6,170 nt of DNA, taken from positions 1 to 6,170 of the forward strand of contig SVCR01000109.1 in NCBI GenBank assembly GCA_015058265.1, written 5' to 3'. The position numbers and the translations under genes are program-made. The notes below the pieces were generated by a model, which worked only from the letters and a program-made list of their open reading frames with translations, was not told the DNA's origin and searched no databases. Below, piece after piece: positions 6,163 to 6,170 of this stretch. This stretch comes from Clostridiales bacterium. Lineage in GTDB: Bacteria > Bacillota_A > Clostridia > Peptostreptococcales > Anaerovoracaceae. The first letter of the stretch is position 1. Every line of letters starts with the position of its first letter.

Positions 6163-6170
6163 ATTTATTA

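Overview
The window looks like chromosomal DNA of a low-to-mid GC Gram-positive anaerobe, probably class Clostridia. The grounds are strong purine-rich ribosome binding sites, heavy AGA/AGG arginine use, a Firmicutes-type LUD-domain protein, a COG4880-type secreted beta-propeller, and a topoisomerase III with C-terminal Crpt repeats. I cannot name the genus. There are four protein genes and no tRNA, rRNA, CRISPR array or transposase.

Layout. Positions 76-2349 (+) encode DNA topoisomerase III (topB), read from a TTG start behind a clear GGAGG. Positions 2350-2641 are non-coding. They hold a strong, apparently bidirectional terminator (2369-2413) and then a dense patch of direct and inverted repeats (2425-2640) that can fold into a long imperfect hairpin. 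Positions 2642-5276 (-) form a two-gene operon: an ECF-type sigma factor (5276-4761), then a single-pass membrane protein with an extracytoplasmic beta-propeller (4705-2642). The 55-bp gap between them holds a stem-loop that overlaps the sigma stop codon. Positions 5277-5463 are a divergent regulatory region with a 16-bp perfect palindrome, an AT-rich inverted repeat and promoter-like boxes. Positions 5464-6093 (+) encode a LUD-domain (LutC/DUF162-like) protein with a cysteine cluster near its C-terminus. The window ends just after a strong ribosome binding site for another + strand gene.

How the genes may work together. The sigma factor and the propeller protein have the order, topology and spacing of an ECF sigma factor followed by its membrane anti-sigma/sensor. 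The inference is that the propeller senses something outside the cell and the roughly 64-residue cytoplasmic tail holds the sigma factor. The LUD gene is divergent and shares the intergenic region, so it could be a target or just a neighbour. topB is a housekeeping-type topoisomerase that converges on the sigma operon, and the two appear to share one terminator. The most unusual DNA is the structured repeat patch, which would sit inside the 3' untranslated region of the sigma operon transcript.
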